Shown here: piece by piece, positions 1-5,285 of the stretch | How positions within the stretch are numbered: the stretch's first letter is position 1 | Layout: every line of letters starts with the position of its first letter | From: JAJUFS01 sp964599565 | GTDB taxonomy: Bacteria; Pseudomonadota; Gammaproteobacteria; Natronospirales; JAJUFS01 | Length of the DNA: 9,685 nucleotides | Reading direction: 5' to 3' | NCBI GenBank assembly: GCA_964599565.1 | Contig: CAZRFE010000084.1 | Coordinates: 1-9,685 of the forward strand | Program-made: the position numbers and the translations under genes | The notes under the pieces: model-generated | Databases searched by the model: none | Seen by the model: only the letters and a program-made list of their open reading frames with translations | What the model was told of the DNA's origin: nothing

Positions 1-1
1 T

Positions 2-202
2 GAAATGCTCAACGCGAACGTACAGCTCGCCCTGCGCGGCTATGGCAATACGCTGATGCTGGCATCGCTGTTCCGGGGCTTGTGGCTGCTGCCGTTTGGC
101 TGGCTGGTGTTCCGGTCAGCATTCTTGCCGAAGTTCTTCGGCGTCCTACTGATGGTCGGATGCTTCGGCTATCTGGCCGACGTTTTCGCTACCGTGCGCT
201 GA
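2..202 (+). CDS. DUF4386-type membrane protein, C-terminal part
   Basis: Partial gene whose start lies before the window; the frame is open from base 2 and stops with TGA at 200-202. The visible 66 or so residues hold two hydrophobic helices, one around LMLASLFRGLWLLPFGWLVF and one around FFGVLLMVGCFGYLADVFA, separated by a short loop FRSAFLPK. The pattern G-L-W-L-x-P-x-G-W-L-V-F followed by LPK and GVLLxxGxxGYL is typical of the last two helices of DUF4386 proteins, small integral inner-membrane proteins of unknown function. The gene is convergent with the RRM gene on the other strand. Family assignment is by recognition of the tail only; the function is not known. Confidence 0.75.
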   Translation, partial: EMLNANVQLALRGYGNTLMLASLFRGLWLLPFGWLVFRSAFLPKFFGVLLMVGCFGYLADVFATVR

Positions 203-257
203 TATGCCTCGCCCATCACGTGGCTGCTTACGTGGACATGGGCTGGATGCGGGAGCA

Positions 258-284
258 ATAAAAAAACGGCCCTCGCGGACCGTT
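258..284 (-). terminator. Rho-independent terminator of the RRM gene
   Basis: Read on the minus strand, AACGGTCC, loop GCGA and GGGCCGTT form an 8-bp stem with one G-T pair, followed by a run of seven T. It begins about 19 bases after the stop codon of the RRM gene and lies between two convergent genes. Confidence 0.85.
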
Positions 285-302
285 CTTTGCATGCCGTACG
301 GA

Positions 303-584
303 TTACCAGCGACGACCACCACCGCCACCACGGGCCGGCTTCTCGGTCGCCATGTTGACCTTGAGCGGACGGCCGCCGAGATCCTTGCCATTCAGCTCGA
401 GCGCCTTTTCGGCCGACTGCTGCTGGGCAAACGTGATGAAGGCAAAACCTTTCGGCTGTCCGGTATCGCGGTCCTTGATCATTGCCAGTTCATCAATCGC
501 GCCGTACTCCGAGAAAAGGTCGCGCAACTGGTCTTCGTCGACGCTGTATGGAAAGTTGCCGACATAGAGCTTGTTCTGCTGCAT
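303..584 (-). CDS. RRM-domain RNA-binding protein
   Basis: A 93-residue protein that is almost entirely one RNA-recognition motif. RNP2 is LYVGNF (residues 6-11) and RNP1 is KGFAFITF (45-52), so the aromatic RNA-stacking residues are present. The alpha-helix regions and the closing LGGRPLKVNMA strand are also in place. The tail is a short glycine-arginine stretch, GGGGGRRW, the truncated relative of the glycine-rich tail of plant and cyanobacterial cold-induced RRM proteins. Bacterial proteins of this size are thought to bind RNA and often respond to cold; that role is inferred from the family. The start at 584 is supported by a GGAG seven bases upstream, which lies inside a perfect 14-base palindrome. 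The gene is monocistronic, with its own terminator. Confidence 0.93.
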   Translation of the reverse strand: MQQNKLYVGNFPYSVDEDQLRDLFSEYGAIDELAMIKDRDTGQPKGFAFITFAQQQSAEKALELNGKDLGGRPLKVNMATEKPARGGGGGRRW

Positions 585-585
585 T

Positions 586-599
586 ACATCTCCAGATGT
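586..599 (-). promoter_or_regulatory. Palindrome containing the RRM gene ribosome-binding site
   Basis: ACATCT-CC-AGATGT is a perfect 14-base palindrome immediately upstream of the RRM start codon. On the mRNA the Shine-Dalgarno GGAG falls in its centre. As RNA it could form a 5-bp hairpin (ACATC/GATGT) with loop TGGA; as DNA it could be an operator half-site pair. Which of these applies, if either, cannot be told from the sequence. Confidence 0.4.
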
Positions 600-720
600 T
601 CTTCACATCGTACTTTTTTGGAGCACGCAGTCTACGCTCCTTGCCCAGTGAAAGGATGACTAAATGCCGGAAGACAGGACCGTGGGTGAAAGCACCTGCG
701 AGAAACACGAAGGAGCCGGA

Positions 721-1239
721 ATGAAAATGCGAGAGACGACAGCAGAGATCGTGGCAGGAGTCATCGGCGGCATCGTCGCAACCGAGGTCAACGACTTCGT
801 CGAGCAAGTCTTCTGGCATGCAACGCCGGAACGCGAGAAAGCGCGGGAGCCGGAAACGGAAGATGACTCATCCGCCGACGCCGCCGCGCGCAAGCTGCTG
901 GAATGCGTGCAGGATGAGCCATCGGAAGCACAGCGCGAGGCCGTGAAGACGACCATCCATTTCGGTCTTGGCGCCGGCTGGGGGCCGCTCTACTGCTGGC
1001 TACGACGAAACACGCGCATGACACCGACGGCGGCCGGCATCACCAGCGGCATCGCGCTTTCGCTGATCGTCGATGAAGCGCTGAATCCCCTGCTGCGCAT
1101 CACGCCGCCGCCGCACGCCTACCCCGCGAGTTCACACGTGCGCGGACTGGTCACGCACGCCGTGTGGGGACTGGTCTGCGGGGCTGTCGCGGAACCGCTG
1201 CGCCGCGCGTTGCGCTCGCCTTCCACGAGAGATCAATAG
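721..1239 (+). CDS. YagU/DUF1440-like membrane protein
   Basis: Predicted 172-residue protein. I chose ATG 721 because AAGGAG lies five bases upstream; the frame is open further back to an ATG at 664, but that start has no ribosome-binding site. Weakly hydrophobic helices run through AEIVAGVIGGIVATEV near the N-terminus, the HFGLGAGWGPLYCWL region, the AAGITSGIALSLIVDEAL region and the final HAVWGLVCGAVAEPL helix. Between the first and second lies a charged segment rich in Glu, Asp and Arg. The combination H-x-G-x-G-x-x-W-G-x-L-Y, then DEAxxPLL, PPPHAYP and HxRGLxxHxVWG resembles YagU/DUF1440-type inner-membrane proteins of unknown function. It starts a run of three plus-strand genes. The family call is moderate, and the molecular role is unknown. 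Confidence 0.7.
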   Translation: MKMRETTAEIVAGVIGGIVATEVNDFVEQVFWHATPEREKAREPETEDDSSADAAARKLLECVQDEPSEAQREAVKTTIHFGLGAGWGPLYCWLRRNTRMTPTAAGITSGIALSLIVDEALNPLLRITPPPHAYPASSHVRGLVTHAVWGLVCGAVAEPLRRALRSPSTRDQ

Positions 1240-1242
1240 CTC

Positions 1243-1271
1243 CACGTGTTGCTGGTGCCCTCGAACACGTG
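1243..1271 (+). repeat. Inverted repeat with two CACGTG cores
   Basis: CACGTGTT at 1243-1250 and AACACGTG at 1264-1271 are perfect reverse complements separated by 13 bases. The element begins four bases after the stop codon of the upstream gene and lies before the cupin gene. No T-run follows, so it is not a standard terminator. It could be an operator with two palindromic half-sites 23 bases apart, or an RNA hairpin. Confidence 0.5.
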
Positions 1272-1332
1272 AAGACACGCCGCCGCTTCGGCACAATGCT
1301 CGGCAGTGAAGCGAACAACGCAAGAGGCAGAC

Positions 1333-1743
1333 ATGAAAACAGCGAGCGTATTGAAGATTGATGAGACCGCGACCGTCCTGCAGCCGGACCAGACCGCCAC
1401 GCCGATCGCCATCACACCCGAACTGTACGAACAGCTTGGCCGCGACTTCGATGGCTTCAAGGGCCGCTGGCTGATGATCACCTATCAATTCGACAAGGCA
1501 TGGCCGAACTGGGAGCGGCATCCGGCCGGCGACGAGATCGTGTACCTGCTTTCCGGTGATGTTGAACTCGCGTTGCACACACCGTCGGGCGAAAAAACGC
1601 TGCGCCTGTCGCGCGCCGGCGAGTACCTCATCGTGCCGAAGAACACCTGGCACACTGCGCGCCCGCGCGCGCCTTCGCACATGTTGTTCATCACGCCGGG
1701 TGAAGGCACAGCGCATCGCGCTGTCGGCGAAAGTCTTTCCTGA
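1333..1743 (+). CDS. Cupin-domain protein
   Basis: Predicted 136-residue protein. ATG 1333 is preferred over ATG 1306 because AAGAGG lies five bases before it. The first cupin motif is around WERHPAGDEIVYLLSGDVEL (residues 60-79), with H63, E68 and G75; the second is GEYLIVPKNTWHT (96-108) with P102 and H107. The second histidine of the usual HxH pair is replaced by Ala65, so the metal site would have at most three of the four standard ligands (H63, E68, H107). Single-domain cupins of this kind include small dioxygenases, isomerases and non-enzymatic binding proteins; the sequence does not say which. It lies 93 bases after the YagU-like gene and 83 bases before the barrel gene. Confidence 0.9.
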   Translation: MKTASVLKIDETATVLQPDQTATPIAITPELYEQLGRDFDGFKGRWLMITYQFDKAWPNWERHPAGDEIVYLLSGDVELALHTPSGEKTLRLSRAGEYLIVPKNTWHTARPRAPSHMLFITPGEGTAHRAVGESLS

Positions 1744-1826
1744 AGACTGCTTCCACGTTTCTTCGTCGTTTCCGTCACTGGCCTTCGCCAACTATGCTTT
1801 CGTGAGATCACGACTCAACGCGGTGA

Positions 1827-2588
1827 ATGCGGATGCGACAGGCGACGATCATTGCAGGCATGCTGCTGATCGCTTCGAATAGCGCGACAGCTATCGAGCC
1901 GAACTTCAATTACACCTGGCTCTAAGCGGGCTACCACGCGAGCGACTTCGATGGTGAAGAAGGGAACGGCTACCACCTGGAAGGCGCCTTCAGCCTCGGC
2001 AGCAACATTTTCATCACGGCGAGAGCAGCCGGGGCAGATGCCGATGTGTCCATAACCTCGACCTGGAGCGATACATTCGGCACCAGCCACGAGGTCCACT
2101 ATGAATATGAGCTCGGCCGCAAGGATGTCGCGCTTGGTCTTGGTGGTGCCTGGCCGCTCGGCAGCCGGCTGGATTTCACGGGCGAGGTGCTGTTCATCGA
2201 CAGCGAACTGACAGAAACCCTTGCCGGCGGCAGCTGGACCCTCATCAACCCCGACTTGCCGGATCCCCGCCGCACGGTTGCCTTGTGTGAGCTTGACGCG
2301 TGCGAATCCCTCACGCTGGATGACGAAGGCTTTGCAGCACGTATTGGTCTGCGCGGCGAAGTTACCGAGCGCTTCGAGCTGTACGGCAGCCTCACGTACT
2401 ACATCTCCGACCTCGACCCATCGTACACCTACGTCCAGCTCGGCAAGACAATGAACATCGACCTCGACGAAACGGCATTCGCCGCCGGCGCACGCTTTGC
2501 CGTAATGGAAAAATTTTTCCTTTCCCTCGGCTACGTGAAGCAGGGAGATTTTGCGTCCTTGCACGCGGGTGCACGTATCGGCTTCTGA
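1827..2588 (+). pseudogene. Outer-membrane beta-barrel protein gene with in-frame TAA
   Basis: From ATG 1827 (or ATG 1833) the frame encodes a signal peptide, with hydrophobic core TIIAGMLLIA and small residues SNSATA, then EPNFNYTWL, and hits TAA at 1923-1925 (codon 33). The same frame continues open for 220 codons to TGA 2586-2588. It reads AGYHASDFDGEEGNGYHLEG and then alternating amphipathic strands with turns (ELGRKDVALGLGGAWPLG, RFELYGSLTYYISDLD, ARFAVMEKFFLSLGYVKQGD) and ends in the barrel-like ARIGF with a C-terminal Phe. This is the outline of a small eight-strand-like outer-membrane porin-type protein. Homologues in this style usually read Y-x-x-L/V-E-A-G-Y, so TAA in place of GAA would be one G-to-T change. 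The next ATG in frame (2046) lacks a signal peptide and the first strands, so a product from it is unlikely to reach the outer membrane. Pseudogene or sequence error. Confidence 0.75.
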
Positions 2589-2615
2589 ACGCCGTCCGCA
2601 TACCGCGCAACGCCA

Positions 2616-3020
2616 TCAAGTCCAAGGCTTTATGAACCCGAACGGCAAATGGCTTGGTGCGCGTGACGTGTCAAACGCGTCGATTCGACGCACGCTGATT
2701 TGCGCTTCAGGCCTGGAGTCCGGTTCAAAGCCATCCTCGACCAGGAAGCGCTGCCACTGCTGAAGTGTTTCCAGCCAGAACTCCCGCAGCCAGGAATCCG
2801 GTCGCGCAGAGCGTGAGAGCCACAAGCTGCACAGCGCATGCCAGTGCGATTCGGCCAGCCAGAGCGGGCAATCACTCAGCGCCGTCAGCAACGCCGCAGC
2901 CTGTTCCCGCCGCTTCTCGGCCAGCGGTGCATCTCCCGCCCACTGCTCCACTTCCATAACCAATGCACCGACCAACTCGCGCTTGGTCATGCCCGTCAGA
3001 CCCTTCCTTGAGTCGCGCAT
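2616..3020 (-). CDS. Tryptophan-rich hypothetical protein, divergent from an XRE regulator
   Basis: 134-residue protein that I do not recognise. The start at 3020 has GGAG seven bases upstream. The N-terminal half reads as amphipathic helices (TKRELVGALVMEVEQWAG, AEKRREQAAALLTALSD). The centre is unusually rich in tryptophan: eight Trp between about residues 27 and 89, several of them seven or fewer residues apart, ending in WLREFWLETLQQWQRFLVEDGF. There is no signal peptide or convincing membrane segment. A second in-frame Met at residue 11 (TGMTKREL) also has a purine-rich stretch upstream. The gene is divergent from the XRE gene at 3117, with a 96-base shared control region containing inverted repeats, so regulation by that protein is likely. 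Reality of the gene is supported by the start signal and coherent composition. Confidence 0.6.
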   Translation of the reverse strand: MRDSRKGLTGMTKRELVGALVMEVEQWAGDAPLAEKRREQAAALLTALSDCPLWLAESHWHALCSLWLSRSARPDSWLREFWLETLQQWQRFLVEDGFEPDSRPEAQISVRRIDAFDTSRAPSHLPFGFIKPWT

Positions 3021-3045
3021 CCGTTATCTCCATGTTTTTCTCTTG

Positions 3046-3079
3046 GTGAGTTTATCTCACTACCACAGATAGTTTAACT
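3046..3079. promoter_or_regulatory. Candidate operator between orf134 and the XRE gene
   Basis: Two small palindromes lie in the shared upstream region. GTGAG-TTTAT-CTCAC is at 3046-3060 and AGTT-T-AACT at 3071-3079. Both share the core AGTTTA (3049 and 3071), and their centres are 22 bases apart, close to two helical turns. A self-regulating XRE dimer pair would bind such an arrangement. Promoter hexamers here are only weak matches, for example minus-strand TTAAAC, 17 bases, then TAAACT, so I do not place promoters firmly. Confidence 0.45.
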
Positions 3080-3116
3080 CCCCAAGCATGGGACGGAACC
3101 CAAGGAGGGCCATCCC

Positions 3117-3356
3117 ATGACTGATCTCAAGCAAGAATTTGGAAGAAAGCTGAAGGAAATTCGCGAAGACAGAGGCTACACGCAGGAAGGCCTGGCCGAA
3201 GCCGTGGAGAGTACGCGCGACACCATCCGTAACATCGAGACCGGCCGGCACGGCCCGCGCTTCGGCTTATTCGAGAAGATTCTCAAAGCGCTGGAAGCGC
3301 ACCCTCGAGATTTCTTCGACTTTAGTTGGTCAACCAGGAAAAGAAAGAAAAAGTGA
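3117..3356 (+). CDS. Small XRE-family HTH regulator
   Basis: 79-residue protein made of one Cro/CI-type helix-turn-helix domain. Helices 2 and 3 run through YTQEGLAEAVESTRDTIRNIE (about 21-41), followed by TGRHGPR and a fourth helix LFEKILKALEAHP; the tail is basic, STRKRKKK. The start is certain: AAGGAGG lies eight bases upstream of ATG 3117. It is divergent from the tryptophan-rich gene, and the inverted repeats between them are the likely operator, so autoregulation and control of the neighbour are inferred. It ends just before a good terminator. It is distinct from the second XRE gene at 4696-4929, because it lacks the DRTY signature of restriction-modification controllers. Confidence 0.9.
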   Translation: MTDLKQEFGRKLKEIREDRGYTQEGLAEAVESTRDTIRNIETGRHGPRFGLFEKILKALEAHPRDFFDFSWSTRKRKKK

Positions 3357-3404
3357 CGGATGGCGAGTGGGTGCGACTGGCCATCCCTGCCTTGTTCGCT
3401 CACC

Positions 3405-3430
3405 AAAAGGGTACCGACCCTTCTTTTTTC
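3405..3430 (+). terminator. Rho-independent terminator after the XRE gene
   Basis: AAGGGT, loop ACCG, ACCCTT, then CTTTTTTC: a 6-bp stem followed by a run of six T, 50 bases after the XRE stop codon. The hairpin is built from the GGTACCGACCC word that recurs at 5273. A second stem, GGATGGC/GCCATCC (3358-3386), lies directly after the stop codon but has no T-run. Confidence 0.7.
3410..3420 (+). repeat. Direct repeat copy 1 (GGTACCGACCC)
   Basis: Eleven bases identical to 5273-5283. Both copies are preceded by AAG or AA and followed by a T-rich stretch, and both lie just after the plus-strand gene of a regulator module. Another GGTACC occurs 25 bases downstream (3435-3440). Confidence 0.5.
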
Positions 3431-3431
3431 A

Positions 3432-3880
3432 CTGGGTACCCGCCAGAACCTCGCCATGCTGCAACCGCCGGACGTGTTTCTCGCGGAGACGCGCGAGATC
3501 CTCGCGACCCGAAAGCGTGTGCTTGGCGATGAGCACCCGCAAACCTTGAACTCGTCATCAACCTTGCCTGGGCGCTATCAGCCACCGGCGCAAGCCCTGC
3601 CGAACGTGAAGCGCTCATCGCTCCGGCCCTGGAGACGCTCAGACAAACGGCAGAACGGGGCGACCCGCTGCGCCGGGACGCGCAACTGATACTCGCCGAA
3701 ATTCGGATCGAGCAAGGGCGCTTCGATGACGTAACAAACCTGCTGACAGCGCTCGCTGATTCCGGATTCGTCGATCCGATACTCATCGACGAGCCGACGT
3801 TCGTCCCGCTATGGAAACAACCGAAGTACGCCGCGTTGCGCGCCCGGATTACCGGAACGGGCGAAACCCGGGAAGAGTGA
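3432..3880 (+). pseudogene. TPR-protein gene remnant with frameshift
   Basis: In one frame the sequence reads TRQNLAMLQPPDVFLAETRE and ILATRKRVLGDEHPQTLN, a kinesin-light-chain-type tetratricopeptide repeat (the RRVLGxEHPxTL signature). At about 3550 the frame changes: LVINLAWALSATG, then PAEREALIAPALETLRQTAE and further helices to TGETREE and TGA at 3878-3880, without an ATG of its own. A one-base loss would join TLN to LVINLAWAL, which restores the repeat. Such tails occur at the C-terminus of TPR-bearing serine/threonine kinases and similar multi-domain proteins, but no kinase or other domain remains here; the fragment begins directly after the terminator and repeat at 3410-3430. It is therefore both 5'-truncated and frameshifted. 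No start codon with a ribosome-binding site is visible. Confidence 0.65.
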
Positions 3881-4091
3881 TTCCGGTGTTTGAATGACAA
3901 GACCGTCGTACAGCTTGCGTATCGACGACGTTTCGCCACTGATCGGCGTCGCAAAATTCAGTATTTGGAACAGTGTCTAACCCGCATCAACGCGAGAAGC
4001 ACCTCGCACGTGGCGCGCTCGCGCTGTCGTACATGCCCCGTTTATCACGCCGCGGGGTGGCTCATCGGAGGTGGTTCTTGATTGAACGCCG

Positions 4092-4616
4092 TCAACGGCT
4101 GAGTCGCGTCATCTTCAAGTCTTGCAGTGCCGCGACCTCTTCCACTTCAAGCAATCCCACAGTGACAGATGACGAAACTATTATGCCGTTTACCGCAGAG
4201 TCTCCGTGCACGTCCAGAGACGAGACCATGCGTTTCCGTTCAGGAAAAGTCAGTCCTGAGGTTTGCTGAATGAACTCAAAGTATTCATTTTTTCCTGCGG
4301 TGCTTTCGAATTTGAATTGCATTACCGGCGCACTCCACCATGCGGTATCCCCTTCTACGCCGATCTGCAACACGTGTGGGCCGGGCGCTACTTTGGCAAA
4401 AAGATAGCCTCCGTTCTTCAAATCGCCCATTGATTGGCCATCCAGATAAATCGGTGGCATGGCGCCACTGGCGTAAAAGCGCGACAGGCGATACACGTAC
4501 ACGCCGGAATTTTTGTCGTCCGGTTTCGCCACCTTCGTGAATGCAGGCCCGGAAGCCGCGCAGGAGGAGAGCGCGAGTACAAACACACTTACCAACGTCA
4601 TCTGAAAAATTCTCAT
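4092..4616 (-). CDS. DUF2846-type lipoprotein
   Basis: 174-residue predicted lipoprotein. I start it at ATG 4616, which has GGAG eight bases upstream and gives a proper signal, MRIFQMTLVSVFVLALSSC, with lipobox LSSC and lipidated Cys19; the frame extends upstream to 4694 but that part is not signal-like. The mature part contains GVYVYRLSRFYASGAMPPIYLDG, GDLKNGGYLFAKVAPGPHVL and NEYFEFIQQ, the pattern of DUF2846 (a small beta-sandwich domain of unknown role in proteobacterial lipoproteins). It should be anchored to the outer or inner membrane facing the periplasm; Ala at position +2 favours outer-membrane sorting. It follows the C-like XRE gene by 79 bases on the same strand, so it may be co-transcribed with it. 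No terminator is visible between them. Confidence 0.88.
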   Translation of the reverse strand: MRIFQMTLVSVFVLALSSCAASGPAFTKVAKPDDKNSGVYVYRLSRFYASGAMPPIYLDGQSMGDLKNGGYLFAKVAPGPHVLQIGVEGDTAWWSAPVMQFKFESTAGKNEYFEFIQQTSGLTFPERKRMVSSLDVHGDSAVNGIIVSSSVTVGLLEVEEVAALQDLKMTRLSR

Positions 4617-4695
4617 TATGTTCTCCACTGTCTGTCCGCGTCGTTGGCTGCACGCGCAGCTTTCAGCTCCTGTCACCATCGCCTGTTGATACACG

Positions 4696-4929
4696 TCAGA
4701 GACCGGCTGCCTTGAAGAGGTCGGCGGCGGAGATTTTGAGGGCCTTACAGACTTTGAGAATATTCTTCAGGGCGGGATTGCGCGTTCCGCGCTCAATGCC
4801 GCCGATGTAGGTCCGGTCCATCTCGCACTCGTGCGCGAGCGCCTCCTGGGACAACCCCAGTTCCTTACGACGCTCCCGGATCACAGCGCCAAAACGCTTC
4901 CTTGCGGTCTCTAGTTTCTTATCCACCAT
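4696..4929 (-). CDS. C-protein-like XRE regulator (restriction-modification controller type)
   Basis: 77-residue single-domain helix-turn-helix protein. The recognition region reads LSQEALAHECEMDRTYIGGIER then GTRNPALKN. R39, T40 and Y41 and the R50-N51 pair correspond to the residues that contact the operator in controller (C) proteins of type II restriction-modification systems such as C.Esp1396I and C.AhdI; length and domain layout also match. General XRE regulators can share DRTYIGGIERG, so the protein alone is not decisive. The upstream operator makes the case much stronger. No Shine-Dalgarno precedes ATG 4929, as is common for leaderless C genes. The expected role is cooperative dimer binding, autoactivation at low dose, repression at high dose, and repression of the divergent gene. 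No methyltransferase or endonuclease gene is visible; the genes on either side are a small unknown (5020) and a lipoprotein (4616). Confidence 0.85.
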   Translation of the reverse strand: MVDKKLETARKRFGAVIRERRKELGLSQEALAHECEMDRTYIGGIERGTRNPALKNILKVCKALKISAADLFKAAGL

Positions 4930-4948
4930 GAGGCGGAAATCTGACCGC

Positions 4949-4977
4949 TTGACGACTATGGCACCACGGACTATAAG
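4949..4977 (+). promoter_or_regulatory. Sigma70-type promoter of orf82
   Basis: TTGACG (4949-4954), 17-base spacer, TATAAG (4972-4977); each hexamer matches five of six consensus bases. The start of transcription should fall near 4984, giving a leader of about 36 bases to ATG 5020. Both C-boxes lie inside this promoter, so binding of the C-like protein should block it. Confidence 0.7.
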
Positions 4978-4979
4978 TC
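4954..4979 (-). promoter_or_regulatory. Double C-box operator
   Basis: On the minus strand, box 1 is GACTTATAGTC (4979-4969), within the perfect palindrome GGACT-TAT-AGTCC. The 4-base spacer is CGTG and box 2 is GTGCCATAGTC (4964-4954). The known C-box consensus is GACTnnnAGTC, two copies 15 bases apart with a CGTG-like linker. Box 1 fits fully; box 2 keeps ATAGTC but is degenerate in its left half, as weak OR sites are. If transcription starts at or near ATG 4929, box 1 is centred near -45 and box 2 near -30, the usual activator and repressor positions. Box 1 also covers the -10 hexamers of both promoters described separately. Confidence 0.75.
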
Positions 4980-4999
4980 CCTATCCGAGCCGATGACAA
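4970..4999 (-). promoter_or_regulatory. Possible second promoter of the C-like gene
   Basis: On the minus strand TTGTCA (4999-4994), 18 bases, TATAGT (4975-4970); each hexamer matches five of six. It would give a leader of about 34 bases before ATG 4929. Its -10 lies within box 1 and overlaps the -10 of the plus-strand promoter, so the two cannot be used together. The alternative, an activated leaderless promoter, has only the weak -10 AGATTT (4942-4937). Confidence 0.5.
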
Positions 5000-5019
5000 T
5001 GAGTCTCAAAGGAACAGTC

Positions 5020-5268
5020 ATGGAAGACATCAGAAAGCTGCTTTACGACCATGAAGCCGCGATTGACCTCGAATCACTGGCCTACACCGTCTGCGGGCTA
5101 ACGGGCGTATTGACGGAACTTTTAAGAGACGGCCCGCCGACCGAACCGGAGGAACGGGTCCGCTACCAGGGGATGATCGGCGCCGCGGCCCGCTGCGCCG
5201 AGCTTCACAGCCTCATGCTCGCCCGCGCCATGAATCGACACTTTGATGAAGAACATTCGGAAGGCTAA
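5020..5268 (+). CDS. Unknown 82-residue acidic helical protein under C-box control (orf82)
   Basis: I do not recognise this protein. ATG 5020 is chosen because AAAGGA lies six bases upstream; ATG 4993 and 4999 are in frame but lie within about 15 bases of the predicted transcription start. The sequence is helical and acidic: MEDIRKLLYDHEAAIDLESL, AYTVCGLTGVLTELLRDG, a PPTEPEERV turn, then QGMIGAAARCAELHSLMLAR and an acidic tail FDEEHSEG. There are two cysteines, no signal peptide, no obvious catalytic motif and no DNA-binding motif. It is transcribed divergently from the C-like gene from a good promoter that the C-box operator overlaps, the place a methyltransferase gene often takes in restriction-modification systems. 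It might be a partner, effector or antidote-like protein, but nothing in the sequence settles that. Confidence 0.75.
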   Translation: MEDIRKLLYDHEAAIDLESLAYTVCGLTGVLTELLRDGPPTEPEERVRYQGMIGAAARCAELHSLMLARAMNRHFDEEHSEG

Positions 5269-5272
5269 AGAA

Positions 5273-5283
5273 GGTACCGACCC
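5273..5283 (+). repeat. Direct repeat copy 2 (GGTACCGACCC)
   Basis: Identical to 3410-3420. It begins five bases after the stop codon of orf82 and is followed by CTTTAAGCTTTTATAAGCTC, in which TTTAAGCT recurs at 5285 and 5304. On the minus strand the word reads GGGTCGGTACC. It is not a good terminator: the AGCTT/AAGCT stem has no T-run. Confidence 0.5.
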
Positions 5284-5285
5284 CT

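Noticed and set aside
1132..1791. Long minus-strand open frame (219 codons) over the cupin gene
   Set aside because: It is antisense to a clear cupin with a ribosome-binding site; its composition is arginine-rich and patternless.
1815..2564. Minus-strand open frame (249 codons) opposite the barrel gene
   Set aside because: The plus strand shows signal peptide and barrel strands apart from one stop; the minus frame has no recognisable domain and no start signal.
3400..3954. Minus-strand frame of 184 codons opposite the TPR remnant
   Set aside because: Serine/arginine-rich shadow; the plus strand carries the TPR signature.
3890..4081. Plus-strand 63-codon frame after the TPR remnant
   Set aside because: Arg/Cys-rich without domain or ribosome-binding site; the 211 bases between 3881 and 4091 show nothing I can support.
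4092..5268. Complete type II restriction-modification system
   Set aside because: Only the controller-like gene and operator are present; no methyltransferase motifs or nuclease are seen in any frame.
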